Shown here in pieces: positions 1 to 7,907 of a DNA stretch of 34,499 nucleotides. The notes under the pieces are model-generated. The model made no database searches. It was not told the origin of the DNA and saw only the letters and a list, made by a program, of their open reading frames with translations. The translations under genes and the position numbers were made by a program. The stretch is from Bacteroidaceae bacterium. Its GTDB lineage: Bacteria > Bacteroidota > Bacteroidia > Bacteroidales > Bacteroidaceae. The DNA lies in NCBI GenBank assembly GCA_017483605.1, contig JAFUWG010000046.1, positions 1-34,499 of the forward strand, written 5' to 3'. Position 1 is the stretch's first letter, and the number at the start of each line of letters is the position of its first letter.

Positions 1-140
1 AAGTTAAAAGAAGATAGAAGTTATCGCGTAGCGCTTGCAAGGCAAGAACATAGAAGACGTTACTCCTCTCCATCCAGACGACAGGTATCGTCCTCTATCT
101 CCCTCTTTCTTCCTCTATCTTCTTAACTCCCATTCTTCAT
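1..140 (-). repeat. Long dispersed repeat, left inverted copy
   Basis: The reverse complement of this stretch matches 13811-13957 with only a few substitutions and a 2 bp indel across about 125 bp. The ends of each copy are roughly complementary to each other (GAAGTTAAGAAGATAGAGG against a mirrored CTTCTATCTTCTTTTAA), which gives a fold-back, MITE-like shape. It contains the small dyad CTTGCAAGGCAAG. It starts at base 1, so it may extend outside the window. Confidence 0.85.
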
Positions 141-279
141 TTTTTTATCTGCAAAGATAGTGGAAAAAAAGTATAAGCGTGCCCTCCTATGTAACAAAAG
201 TTGCCTTCCATGTTACACGACTCGTCTGAAAGAACCCTAAGAGAGCAATTTTGTCCTATTCCGGTTAAAAATCGTGCTA

Positions 280-308
280 TTGAGTGCCAGAAAAACGCCG
301 TACCTTTG
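280..308 (+). promoter_or_regulatory. Bacteroidetes-type promoter for the GH29 gene
   Basis: A TACCTTTG -7 box is at 301-308, with a weaker TTG -33 element at 280-282 and an 18 bp spacer. Transcription would start near 315 and leave a 5' UTR of about 115 nt before the ATG at 429. Confidence 0.6.
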
Positions 309-428
309 CAGCGTGATTTCATTATTGCCATGCCAGACGAGGCTTCGACAAGGAATCGGCTTAAACTACTTAACTCCTGACTACTTAACTACATATATTA
401 TATATTAACTAACTATTAACCTAACTTT

Positions 429-3400
429 ATGAAACGAAATCTCTTACTTTCAGTGCTGATGGCAGTGGGGCTCACCGCCTCCGCTCAGCAGACTGATGTG
501 GCTGTGAAGACGGGAGCCTTCTCGGCCGATTACAAGTCTCTCTCAGGTTGGGAGTGTCCTGAATGGTTCAAGGATGCCAAGTTTGGCATCTGGGCACACT
601 GGGGACCTCAGTGTCATGCCGAGGATGGCGACTGGTATGCTCGCTTCATGTACTTCGAGGGCAGCGGACAGAATCAGTGGCACTACGACCATTTTGGCGA
701 TCCTGCCGAATTTGGCTTGAAGGAACTGTGCAACGATTGGAAAGCACAGAACTGGGACCCAGAGCGACTGGTCAACCTCTACAAGAGTGTGGGTGCCCGC
801 TACTTCATGGCTCTGGGCAACCATCACGACAATTTCGACCTGTGGAACTCCCCCTATCAGGAATGGAACTCTGTCAACATGGGTCCTAAGAAGGACATCA
901 TCAAGGGTTGGAGCGATGCCTGCAAGAAGGCGGGTCTTCCGCTGGGTGTGAGCATCCATGCCTCTCATGCATGGACATGGCTGGAGCCTTCGCAGGAGTA
1001 TGACGGCAACCTGACGAAAGCCGACGGCGTGGGCAAGTGGTGGGAAGGTTATGACCCCCAGGAACTCTATGCACAGAACCACCCTCACTCGAAGGGTTGG
1101 GACAATTCGGGCACCATTCACAGTCAGTGGGATTGGAACAACGGGGCTAACCTCCCCTCGGAAGAGTACAAGCAGAAGTTCCAGAACCGTGTGCTAGAGA
1201 TGATTAACGACTACGACCCTCAGATGATTTATTTTGACGACACGGCGATGCCTTTCTATGGCTGTGACGACAAGATTGGGCAGAACATCTTGGCACATTA
1301 TTATAACACGAGTGCGGCTGCCAATGGTGGCACGCCTCAGGTGATTGCGACGGGCAAGCAGTTGAACAGCGACCAGAAGGACTACATGATGTGGGACGTG
1401 GAGCGTGGCATCCCCGACCGCATCCAGAAGGAATACTGGCAGACGTGTACGTGCATCGGCTCTTGGCACTATGATGTGCATGTCTATCAGAACAACGGCT
1501 ACAAGAGCGGTGCCACCGTCATCCGTATGCTGGTGGATATCGTGTCGAAGAACGGCAACCTGCTGCTCTCCGTGCCTGTGAAGAGCGATGGCACCATCGA
1601 CGACAAGGAAGAGGCGATTCTTGCCGACATCAAGGCGTGGATGGACGTGAACGGCGAGAGCATCTACGGCACTCGCACGTGGAAGACTTTTGGCGAGGGT
1701 CCTCTGGCCGACGCTGCCAATCCCCTCTCGGCTCAGGGCTTCAACGAGGGTGCTAACTACTCGTCGAAGGATGTGCGTTATGTGCAGAAGGACGGCAAGA
1801 TTTATGCCACCATCATGGCTTGGCCAGCCGCAGGACGCTTCTCCTTCAAGAGTTTCTCCAGAGCCAGCGAATACTACAGCGGCAAGGTGAAGAGCGTGAA
1901 ACTGTTGGGCTATGACGGCAACATCGAGTTCTCGCAGGGCATTGAGGGACTGACGGTGATGGTGCCATCCACCCGTCCCAACGCCATCGCTCCTGTGTTT
2001 GCCATCGAGGTGGAGGACGTGGAGCAGTCGGCATACGAGGCGTTGCAGGATGCCATCGCGTCGATGGAGGCTTACATCGCCACGATGAGAGCCGAGGCAA
2101 GTTACCTCAACACAGGCAAACTGAGCACGCTCTATCTGCCCACGATTCAGGAGGCTGTGTATGAGGCAAAGAAGGTGGGGAAGGACGCTACTGACGCCGA
2201 GATTGAGGCTGCCGAACAGGCCCTGCTGGATGCCTATAACGACTTTGTGGCAAACGGCACCAACAAGGGCGGCAAGTTTGAGGGTGAGTATGAGCGTGAC
2301 GTGACCATCGACTATCTGGTGGAGGCAGAGAACTTCACACGTCAGGGTGGTGGCGACAAGCGTTTTGGCGACCCCATGTACTGGACGGTGGAGAACTTCA
2401 ACATCCCTCAGAGCAACAACGACGGCGTGAAGGCGGGTCTGGATAAGTATTCGGGCAAGGAGGCTCTCTATCTGGGTCTTTGGGATGACCGTCAGAACAA
2501 CGACGAGGGCGACCTGACGGATGCCCGCATCTACAGAAAAGTGACCCTCCCCGCAGGTTCTTACTATTTCGGAGCAGGATATAACACACATTATAACCTG
2601 AGCGTGAACGCCTATATGTTTGTGGCTGACGCTCTCTATGGCACGGCTGACCTTCCGCAGAAATCCATCGCTTACTATCCCATCAGCGAGGCTTCGGAGG
2701 ACAAGCAGTTGTGCGGCTTGTGGTTCAAACTGGACGAGGAGCAGGAGGTCTATATCGGTTTCCAGGCAGACTTGCAGAATGGTGCAGGCGAGCAGGAGTT
2801 CCGTGCCGAAAAGGTGGCTCTCTACCGACTGGCTGATGCCAACGAGTATGCGTTGGAGAACCTCTTGCTCGACATGGACGGTCAACTGATGGACATGGAG
2901 GCGAAGGTGAACGACAACACGGGCTTCTACAGCAAGGAGGCTTGGGAGAAGATGCGTGCCCTCTGCGACGAATGGCTCGAAAAGGCTGAGGGCTTGACGG
3001 GCGACGAGGCTACGAAGGCTTACTTCGAGGTGAACGGCTTGTGGGAGGACTTTGTGGCTCACGGCAAGAACACGGGTGGACTGGTGGATGCCGACAACAG
3101 CACCGACATCACGGCGGAAGTGCTGACGGAGAAGACGGACTTCGCCCCCAGCGACCCCAACATCGAGACTCGTTTCGCCGCTCCGAAATACTGGACGGTG
3201 GAGAACTTCCAGATTCCGAATGGTGGCGACGGCGTGAAGGCTGGTCTTGACAAGTATGGCAGAGACACCTACGCCCTCATGCTGGGCATCTGGAACGACT
3301 GCCAGAACAACGAGGCAGGCGACCTGAAGGATGCCCGCATCTATCAGAAAGTGACACTCGCCCCTGGACGCTACTTCTGGGGCACCACGTTCAATGCCCT

Positions 3401-4604
3401 CTATCAGTTGAACGCGGCATACATCTTCGTGAGCGACAAACTCATCCCCACCAGCGAGATGGAGAAGGCTTCGCTGGCATACATCAACATCAACGAGTGT
3501 CAGAGCGGCGACGGAAACACCTACGGACTCTACTTCACGCTGGACGAAGAGCAGGAGGTCTATATCGGCTTCCAGGCTGACCTCGCCAATGGCTCTGGCA
3601 CACAGGAGTTCCGTGCCGAGACGGTTTCGCTGCTCAAGTATAGCGACATGACCGACGAGGTGCTGCAGCAGTTGATAGACAGCATCGCTGCCGAACTTGC
3701 AGCCGTGGCGGTGAACGACAACACGGGTTTCTATCAGAAAGAGGCTTACGACAAGGTGACAGCCACCCTCGATGCCGTGAAAGGCAAGGCAGCCACGGGC
3801 GACGTGCAGAGCCTGTATGACGAGTTGCGTGCCGCATACGCCGACTTCCTCGCCAACGGCAAGAACAAGGGCGGCATCCTCGACGAAGAGGCAGACATGA
3901 CCGACCTGACCGCCGAGCAACTGGTGGAGGCAAGCAACTTCGCTCGTGCCGACGAGGGCGTGACCGACCGCTTTGCCGCTCCGAAGTATTGGACGGTGGA
4001 GAACTACGACATCCCATCCTCCTCAGAAGGTGTGCGTGGCGGACTCGACAGTTACCCAGGGCGTGACAACCTGACCCTCGGCATCTGGGACGACAAGCAG
4101 AATGCCCCCGAAGGGTCGGACATCAGCAACGCTCGTGTCTATCGCAAGGTGTCGCTCGACGCTGGCCGTTACTTCTTCGGTGGCATCTACAACACCATCT
4201 ACAACCTCGGCGAAGCCTACATCTTTGCCGCCTCCGAGACGCTGGCTACGGGCGACATCGCCAAGAAGTCCATCGCCTACATGAGCATCGGTGAAAGCAC
4301 GTCGGACGGCAACTACTGGGGCATCTGGTTCACGCTCGACAAGGCTCAGGACGTGCTGCTCGGTTGGCAAGCCGACTTGCTGAACGGTGCTAACGCTCAG
4401 GAGTTCCGTGTGGAGAAGGTGAAGTTGGCAAAACTGGGTGGTGGCGACGACCCCGATGCCATCATCGACACCCGTGCCGACCTCGACGAGCAGGCTCCTG
4501 TGGAGATTTACTCCTTGCAGGGTGTGCGGCTCCACGCCGTGCCCGAGAGCGGCTTCTACATCGTGAAGCAGGGCAGTCGGGTGATGAAGTATTACAGAAA
4601 GTAA
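429..4604 (+). CDS. Secreted GH29 alpha-L-fucosidase-like enzyme with three FIVAR/DUF5013 repeat pairs
   Basis: This 1391-residue protein probably removes alpha-L-fucose from glycans outside the cell. It starts with a signal peptide (residues 1-20, ending TASAQ). A GH29 catalytic domain follows at about 30-430, with WAHWGPQ near its start and YFDDT at 268-272; Asp270 or Asp271 is the likely nucleophile. A beta-sandwich follows to about 545. Then come three repeats of about 268 residues, each pairing a helical FIVAR-like segment with a DUF5013-like beta domain; YWTVEN marks the latter at 651, 921 and 1187. The C-terminus (VEIYSLQGVRL, then YIVKQGSRVMKYYRK) resembles the sorting tails of the type IX secretion route. 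It has its own promoter and terminator, and no SusC/SusD partner is adjacent. The exact glycan is unknown, and the repeats are inferred to bind carbohydrate or act as spacers. Confidence 0.88.
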   Translation: MKRNLLLSVLMAVGLTASAQQTDVAVKTGAFSADYKSLSGWECPEWFKDAKFGIWAHWGPQCHAEDGDWYARFMYFEGSGQNQWHYDHFGDPAEFGLKELCNDWKAQNWDPERLVNLYKSVGARYFMALGNHHDNFDLWNSPYQEWNSVNMGPKKDIIKGWSDACKKAGLPLGVSIHASHAWTWLEPSQEYDGNLTKADGVGKWWEGYDPQELYAQNHPHSKGWDNSGTIHSQWDWNNGANLPSEEYKQKFQNRVLEMINDYDPQMIYFDDTAMPFYGCDDKIGQNILAHYYNTSAAANGGTPQVIATGKQLNSDQKDYMMWDVERGIPDRIQKEYWQTCTCIGSWHYDVHVYQNNGYKSGATVIRMLVDIVSKNGNLLLSVPVKSDGTIDDKEEAILADIKAWMDVNGESIYGTRTWKTFGEGPLADAANPLSAQGFNEGANYSSKDVRYVQKDGKIYATIMAWPAAGRFSFKSFSRASEYYSGKVKSVKLLGYDGNIEFSQGIEGLTVMVPSTRPNAIAPVFAIEVEDVEQSAYEALQDAIASMEAYIATMRAEASYLNTGKLSTLYLPTIQEAVYEAKKVGKDATDAEIEAAEQALLDAYNDFVANGTNKGGKFEGEYERDVTIDYLVEAENFTRQGGGDKRFGDPMYWTVENFNIPQSNNDGVKAGLDKYSGKEALYLGLWDDRQNNDEGDLTDARIYRKVTLPAGSYYFGAGYNTHYNLSVNAYMFVADALYGTADLPQKSIAYYPISEASEDKQLCGLWFKLDEEQEVYIGFQADLQNGAGEQEFRAEKVALYRLADANEYALENLLLDMDGQLMDMEAKVNDNTGFYSKEAWEKMRALCDEWLEKAEGLTGDEATKAYFEVNGLWEDFVAHGKNTGGLVDADNSTDITAEVLTEKTDFAPSDPNIETRFAAPKYWTVENFQIPNGGDGVKAGLDKYGRDTYALMLGIWNDCQNNEAGDLKDARIYQKVTLAPGRYFWGTTFNALYQLNAAYIFVSDKLIPTSEMEKASLAYININECQSGDGNTYGLYFTLDEEQEVYIGFQADLANGSGTQEFRAETVSLLKYSDMTDEVLQQLIDSIAAELAAVAVNDNTGFYQKEAYDKVTATLDAVKGKAATGDVQSLYDELRAAYADFLANGKNKGGILDEEADMTDLTAEQLVEASNFARADEGVTDRFAAPKYWTVENYDIPSSSEGVRGGLDSYPGRDNLTLGIWDDKQNAPEGSDISNARVYRKVSLDAGRYFFGGIYNTIYNLGEAYIFAASETLATGDIAKKSIAYMSIGESTSDGNYWGIWFTLDKAQDVLLGWQADLLNGANAQEFRVEKVKLAKLGGGDDPDAIIDTRADLDEQAPVEIYSLQGVRLHAVPESGFYIVKQGSRVMKYYRK

Positions 4605-4622
4605 TTAGAGATTAAAATAGGT

Positions 4623-4660
4623 GAGAGCCTCCTTGTCGGGATGACAGGGAGGCTCTCTTT
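4623..4660 (+). terminator. Rho-independent terminator after the GH29 gene
   Basis: GAGAGCCTCC (4623-4632) pairs with GGAGGCTCTC (4648-4657), with further TGTC/GACA pairing inside the loop, and TTTT follows. It lies 19 bp after the stop codon. Confidence 0.85.
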
Positions 4661-4677
4661 TGAGGGGTCGGAAGGCG

Positions 4678-4711
4678 AAAAAAAACCAAAGAGACAAGAG
4701 ACAAAAAACCG
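4678..4711 (-). repeat. Dispersed 32-mer repeat, copy A
   Basis: Its reverse complement is CGGTTTTTTGTCTCTTGTCT followed by CTTTGGTTTTTT. Copies at 6599-6630 and 13652-13685 are identical over 32 bp, and a variant lies at 6736-6769. This copy sits between the GH29 terminator and the 3' end of the HU-like gene. Confidence 0.85.
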
Positions 4712-4740
4712 TTTTTGCTCCGAAGAGGGTGGGGAGGGGC

Positions 4741-5241
4741 TTAGTCGCCAGTGTCCTCCCCGGGGTGGGGCTCGGCAGGCTCGTTGTCGCCGCCGCCAGA
4801 CGTGCCGGGCACTTCCAACTTCACCAGTTCCGTGCTCACGTTCTTCAGCGAGCAGAGTTCACGCACCTGGTCAGTGGGGTAGAACTGGATGTGCGTCTTT
4901 CGGATGGTGTCGGCATTCGCCTCTTCGAGCGTCTGAGCCACCTTCACGTTCGTGATGGTGCCGATGGAGCCAAGCCCCGGAATCTGCACCGTGTGGCCGT
5001 TGATGACGAAGTAGGTGATGGCGTCGAGCAGAGCCTGCAAAGCCAGGTTTACGTTGTCGGCGGGCACGTTGGCAGCCTGCGAAGCGTATGCCACGATGTC
5101 GTCGTTGTCAATCACGCCGCCACGCAGCATGTGCAGACCCCACACCTCGGGCTTCTCGTCCAGATAGCCCAACTTCATCTTGCTGCGACGGAGCAACACC
5201 TTCCCCGTCACGCTGGGCAATTGTGCTTTAGAGTTAACCAT
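4741..5241 (-). CDS. HU-family (HU-HIG type) DNA-binding protein
   Basis: This 166-residue protein is a probable nucleoid-type DNA binder. Residues about 20-125 show the HU-like pattern found in Bacteroidales: KLGYLDEKPEVWG, then helices (DIVAYASQAANVPADNV), then YFVINGHTVQIPGLGSIG. It has a long C-terminal tail rich in Gly, Pro, Glu and Asp (GTSGGGDNEPAEPHPGEDTGD end). It is a paralogue of the next gene upstream, sharing KLGYLDEKP, the VPxxxxxxA helix and YFVINGHxV. The two genes are collinear with 185 bp between them, and that gap holds a dispersed repeat. HU-HIG proteins are common in accessory regions of these genomes; target sites are unknown. Confidence 0.8.
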   Translation of the reverse strand: MVNSKAQLPSVTGKVLLRRSKMKLGYLDEKPEVWGLHMLRGGVIDNDDIVAYASQAANVPADNVNLALQALLDAITYFVINGHTVQIPGLGSIGTITNVKVAQTLEEANADTIRKTHIQFYPTDQVRELCSLKNVSTELVKLEVPGTSGGGDNEPAEPHPGEDTGD

Positions 5242-5269
5242 AGTTACATTCGTTTTTTAAGTTGATTAA

Positions 5270-5425
5270 AGTTTAGTAAGAAGTTATAGGAAGATAAAGG
5301 AAGAAAGCCGCTTATCATCGGCAGAAGATAGAGGACGATACTCTGCTCCTGGCTGTCTTTTTGTGGCAAAACAAACGTCTTTTATCTCCTTTTATCTTCT
5401 TCTAACTTCTTTTATCTACATCTCT
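5270..5425 (+). repeat. Diverged third copy of the long fold-back repeat
   Basis: This stretch shares both ends and some internal words with the copies at 1-140 and 13811-13957. It has AAGATAAAGGAAGAAAG near the left, AGAAGATAGAGGACGATAC inside, and CTTCTTTTATCTACATC at the right. The middle is different. It fills the gap between the two HU-like genes. Confidence 0.65.
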
Positions 5426-5426
5426 C

Positions 5427-5840
5427 TTAGTCCTGCAAGGACACCGTGTCGTAAGTCTCAAACGAGATGGCCATCAACTGGTCGAGCAACGCACGGTGGG
5501 CGATGAACTCGGGCACGAGCCGCTTGATGTTCTTCGTGGTACACTCCTCCTCGGTCTGGGCAACCTTGTACTGCATCTTCAGGTGGAACGTGCCGAAGTT
5601 GTTGAAATGCACGGCGTGACCGTTGATGACAAAGTAGCAGATGCCCTGAGCGATGGCGGCGACTGCCGCACGGATGGAACTCACCGGCACGTTGGCCGAC
5701 TTCGCCACATACTGCACCAGGTTCTCGCCCGAGATGACGGGCATGGTCAGCGTGCGGATGCGGTACACCGTAGGCTTCTCATCCAGATAGCCCAACTTCT
5801 GCGTGGTCTTGCGGATGCGGATTTTACCTTTTACTGCCAT
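5427..5840 (-). CDS. HU-family (HU-HIG type) DNA-binding protein
   Basis: This 137-residue HU-like protein is presumed to bind DNA. A basic N-terminus (MAVKGKIRIRKTTQ) leads into KLGYLDEKPTVYRIRTL, the helical segment NLVQYVAKSANVPVSSI and the beta-arm-like segment YFVINGHAVHFNNFGTF. The family usually has about 120-170 residues, so it looks complete. It is paralogous to the gene at 4741-5241. It has a good promoter at 5917-5948, and its leader carries the repeated word ACGAATGTCT twice; a related ACGAATGT lies before the second HU gene. The two may be co-transcribed or separately controlled. Confidence 0.8.
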   Translation of the reverse strand: MAVKGKIRIRKTTQKLGYLDEKPTVYRIRTLTMPVISGENLVQYVAKSANVPVSSIRAAVAAIAQGICYFVINGHAVHFNNFGTFHLKMQYKVAQTEEECTTKNIKRLVPEFIAHRALLDQLMAISFETYDTVSLQD

Positions 5841-5916
5841 AGTTTTCTTTTGTTTTTAAGGGTTAGACATTCGTTTTTTTTGTGGTCAGACATTCGTTTT
5901 TTTTCTAATCACGCTG

Positions 5917-5948
5917 CAAAGTTACAGAAAAATTTTCTAACAAACAAA
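5917..5948 (-). promoter_or_regulatory. Promoter of the upstream HU-like gene
   Basis: On the minus strand TAACTTTG (5924-5917) is preceded by TTTG (5948-5945) with a 20 bp spacer. This fits the Bacteroidetes housekeeping consensus and gives a 5' UTR of about 70 nt. Confidence 0.75.
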
Positions 5949-5980
5949 TATTTTGCAGAAAAAAATCATAACTTTTTTTA

Positions 5981-6264
5981 TGATTATCCGCAATCGTACC
6001 ACCCAAGTCCCGAAGGGACGAAAGAACACAGGCAGGGCGTGGAGTCCTGAAAGGACGGAACCCCTGCCATGTGGACACCCCACGGGAACCCCGAAGGGGT
6101 GACGGAAAGGGTGTGTGCCTTCTGGTGGAGAACTCCGTCGCCCCTTCAGGGCTTGGATGGATGTGATACCCCTTAGCAGGGGTTCCGTTCACTTCGTTTT
6201 CTCCACCTCCTGCCTGTGGTCTGTTGCCCCTTCGGGGCTTGGGTGGTACGATTGCGGATAATCA
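5981..6264. mobile_element. 284 bp imperfect palindrome, MITE-like
   Basis: The outer 27 bp are perfect inverted repeats (starting TGATTATCCGCAATCGTACC and ending in its complement). Similarity between the arms continues inward for roughly 100 bp, with CCCGAAGGG-type and CAGGCAGG, GTGGAG, CGGAACCCCTGC blocks matching. The element is flanked by AACTTTTTTTA on the left (5970-5980) and AACTTTTTTA on the right (6266-6275), which could be a target duplication. It encodes no convincing protein. Transposition by a transposase acting in trans is inferred. Confidence 0.7.
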
Positions 6265-6307
6265 CAACTTTTTTACTTTATCCAGAAATTGTATAAGTGT
6301 GCCACAA

Positions 6308-6408
6308 AATAATTCATGAAAAATTCATGGGTAATTTGTGATAATTTATGTTTTTGATATATAACATGAATTTCCATGAATTACCCATGAATTATTCATG
6401 AATTTTAT
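6308..6408. repeat. 78 bp AT-rich palindromic repeat, copy 1
   Basis: AATTCATGGGTAATT (6322-6336) is the exact complement of AATTACCCATGAATT (6379-6393). The span 6322-6399 recurs almost unchanged at 7783-7859 in the same orientation. The surrounding ATTCATGAA words extend the dyad. Confidence 0.8.
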
Positions 6409-6497
6409 TTTGAATTTTATTTTTGCAGAAACCATTTTTGTTTTCTCTGCTAAACACTCCCTCCGCCCATTCCGCCTGTATCCCCACAAAATTTTCG

Positions 6498-6590
6498 CCC
6501 CATCGGGCAGGAGCCATCCCACCGTTCGGGTTCGGCAGTCAACCCCCATCGGGCAACAGCCACCCATCCCCATCGGGCAGGAGTCACCAC
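6498..6590 (+). repeat. Three short direct repeats in gene-free DNA
   Basis: CCCATCGGGCAGGAGCCA at 6498 recurs as CCCATCGGGCAACAGCCA at 6545 and CCCATCGGGCAGGAGTCA at 6568. No gene is visible between 5841 and 6916. That stretch holds only the HU promoter, the repeats listed here, an AT-rich run (about 6655-6705) and the ORF6N promoter. Confidence 0.6.
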
Positions 6591-6598
6591 CCCCACAC

Positions 6599-6630
6599 CG
6601 GTTTTTTGTCTCTTGTCTCTTTGGTTTTTT
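6599..6630 (+). repeat. Dispersed 32-mer repeat, copy B
   Basis: This copy is identical over 32 bp to 13652-13683 and to the complement of 4678-4711. It lies in non-coding DNA upstream of the ORF6N gene. Confidence 0.85.
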
Positions 6631-6735
6631 CTCCTCACGCACACACCCGTGATTATTTATATATATATTATAAAAAATATTATTTATATTATATATTTCC
6701 CCTCCTTTCCCCCCCTATATCACTATCCCCCATCG

Positions 6736-6769
6736 CCAAAGAGACAAAAGAGACAAGAGACAAAAGACC
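6736..6769 (-). repeat. Dispersed 32-mer repeat, variant copy C
   Basis: CCAAAGAGACAAAAGAGACAAG continues into AGACAAAAGACC and matches copy A apart from an extra AAAGAGAC-like unit and one substitution. It is opposite in orientation to copy B, 105 bp away. Confidence 0.65.
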
Positions 6770-6875
6770 TCGCATCCCCTATCTCCCTGACACTCAGCCG
6801 AAAACCGCCACCCGAACGGTTTCTCCGACCCTCCATTTTTCCCCACTCCCTGCCTCTCATTTCAGAATTTATTCG

Positions 6876-6883
6876 TAACTTTG
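6876..6883 (+). promoter_or_regulatory. -7 promoter box of the ORF6N gene
   Basis: TAACTTTG lies 33 bp before the ATG, in the context ATTCGTAACTTTGCAAG, which is very like the cimA promoter (29150). No clear -33 TTTG stands at the usual spacing. Confidence 0.6.
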
Positions 6884-6916
6884 CAAGTAGAAAACTGAAA
6901 AACGGCAAGCAGTAAT

Positions 6917-7513
6917 ATGGATGTTTTAGAACCCATCAAACAGAAGATATACGAGATACGAGGTCGAAGGGTGATGCTGGATTCAGACCTCGCGGCACTC
7001 TACATGGTCGAGACAAAAAACTTGAAAAGGGCTGTCAAGGCAAACATCGAAAGGTTTCCTTCCGACTTCATGTTTGAGTTGACCAAAGAAGAGTATGATT
7101 CTCTAAGGTGCAAAAATTTCACCTTAAAGACGGGTCGCGGTCAGCACAGCAAATATCTCCCTTTTGTGTTCACCCGTGAAGGCATTGCCATGTTATCGGG
7201 GTTGTTGAGGTCAGAAATAGCCGTACAGGCAAACATCAACATCATGCGTGCCTTCTTCCAGATGCAGGAGGCGTTGCTCATTGTCGCCAATACCCAGTTG
7301 CAACTGGAGCAGATTCGTGCAGAAATCAAGCAGTTGCGTACCGACATGAATGACACGCTTGCCGACCAGAATGAAATCAACGAATTGACCCGTGCCCAAC
7401 TCGATGCCATCAGTGACGCACTGGCAGAGTTGCAGCGTCAAGGGAAGCATCCGCTATCCCTGCCTGAAATTGGCTACACCGCCATCCAGAAGCGAAGAGG
7501 TAAAGAGGAGTAG
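6917..7513 (+). CDS. ORF6N-domain protein
   Basis: This 198-residue protein belongs to the ORF6N group, DNA-binding or antirepressor-like domains first noted in phages and large DNA viruses. The domain covers about residues 5-95: IYEIRGRRVMLDSDLAALYMVETKNLKRAVKAN, then FPSDFMFELT, then LPFVFTREGIAMLSGLL and VQANINIMRAFF. A coiled-coil-like helix rich in Gln and Glu follows (about 110-175), and the end is basic. It stands alone with its own -7 box and no other phage genes beside it. In Bacteroidales such genes often occur singly. Its target is unknown. Confidence 0.8.
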   Translation: MDVLEPIKQKIYEIRGRRVMLDSDLAALYMVETKNLKRAVKANIERFPSDFMFELTKEEYDSLRCKNFTLKTGRGQHSKYLPFVFTREGIAMLSGLLRSEIAVQANINIMRAFFQMQEALLIVANTQLQLEQIRAEIKQLRTDMNDTLADQNEINELTRAQLDAISDALAELQRQGKHPLSLPEIGYTAIQKRRGKEE

Positions 7514-7602
7514 AGCAGGATGAGGCTTACTGCAAGAATTTTGTTCCATGATTCCACGCTTTTCACACCCCGAAGAAGAATAATAAAAAATAAGTGAAAA
7601 AA

Positions 7603-7633
7603 TTGGTGGGTGTTGGAAGATTTCGTAACTTTG
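7603..7633 (+). promoter_or_regulatory. Promoter before the short ORF at 7655
   Basis: TTG at 7603-7605 (in AATTGGTGGG) and TAACTTTG at 7626-7633 are separated by 20 bp. The arrangement closely resembles the promoter at 9045-9077 (ATTTGGTGG, then GTAACTTTG). Confidence 0.65.
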
Positions 7634-7654
7634 TGGCGGAAAGGAAAAAAATGT

Positions 7655-7795
7655 ATGACACGACCGATTGATTACAGGGAAATCATAGAACAAGAGGTGC
7701 ATTCCGACATCGTGGCGGAACCTCAGTATGATATGTTCTTCAACAATGGGAATGATGAGAGGAAAATCATAAAATTTCTGATAATTCGTGGTTAA
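7655..7795 (+). pseudogene. 46-residue ORF, probable 5' stub of a lost gene
   Basis: The frame reads MTRPIDYREIIEQEVHSDIV, continues through EPQYDMFFNNGNDERKIIKF and ends IIRG. It has a good promoter 20-50 bp upstream and a purine-rich AAGGAAAAAAA before the ATG. The last four or five codons and the stop lie inside copy 2 of the 78 bp palindromic repeat. I read this as the start of a gene whose remainder was removed when the repeat arrived. I recognise no family, and a genuine small protein is possible. Confidence 0.4.
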
Positions 7796-7859
7796 TTTGT
7801 GATAATTTATGTTTTAATATCTAACACGAATTTCCATGAATTATCCATGAATTATTCAT
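7783..7859. repeat. 78 bp AT-rich palindromic repeat, copy 2
   Basis: AATTCGTGGTTAATTTGTGA and the following bases match 6322-6399 with few differences, in the same orientation. The copy overlaps the end of the short ORF at 7655 and ends 49 bp before the HNH gene. Confidence 0.8.
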
Positions 7860-7907
7860 CAATACTCAAATGACAACTAATTTTGAACGGTTATTGATTA
7901 AAACAGC

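Noticed and set aside
1194-3920. A 908-codon open frame antisense to the GH29 gene
   Set aside because: It arises from the codon bias of the fucosidase and its repeated domains; it has no promoter or domain and opposes a clearly real gene.
5427-5840. The HU-like pair as a restriction or toxin system
   Set aside because: Both proteins carry only HU-HIG features, without catalytic motifs or a partner gene.
5905-6192. A minus-strand 95-codon frame within the palindromic element
   Set aside because: Its translation (PSPEG, PSPLRG) comes from the CCCGAAGGG hairpin repeats and is not a plausible protein.
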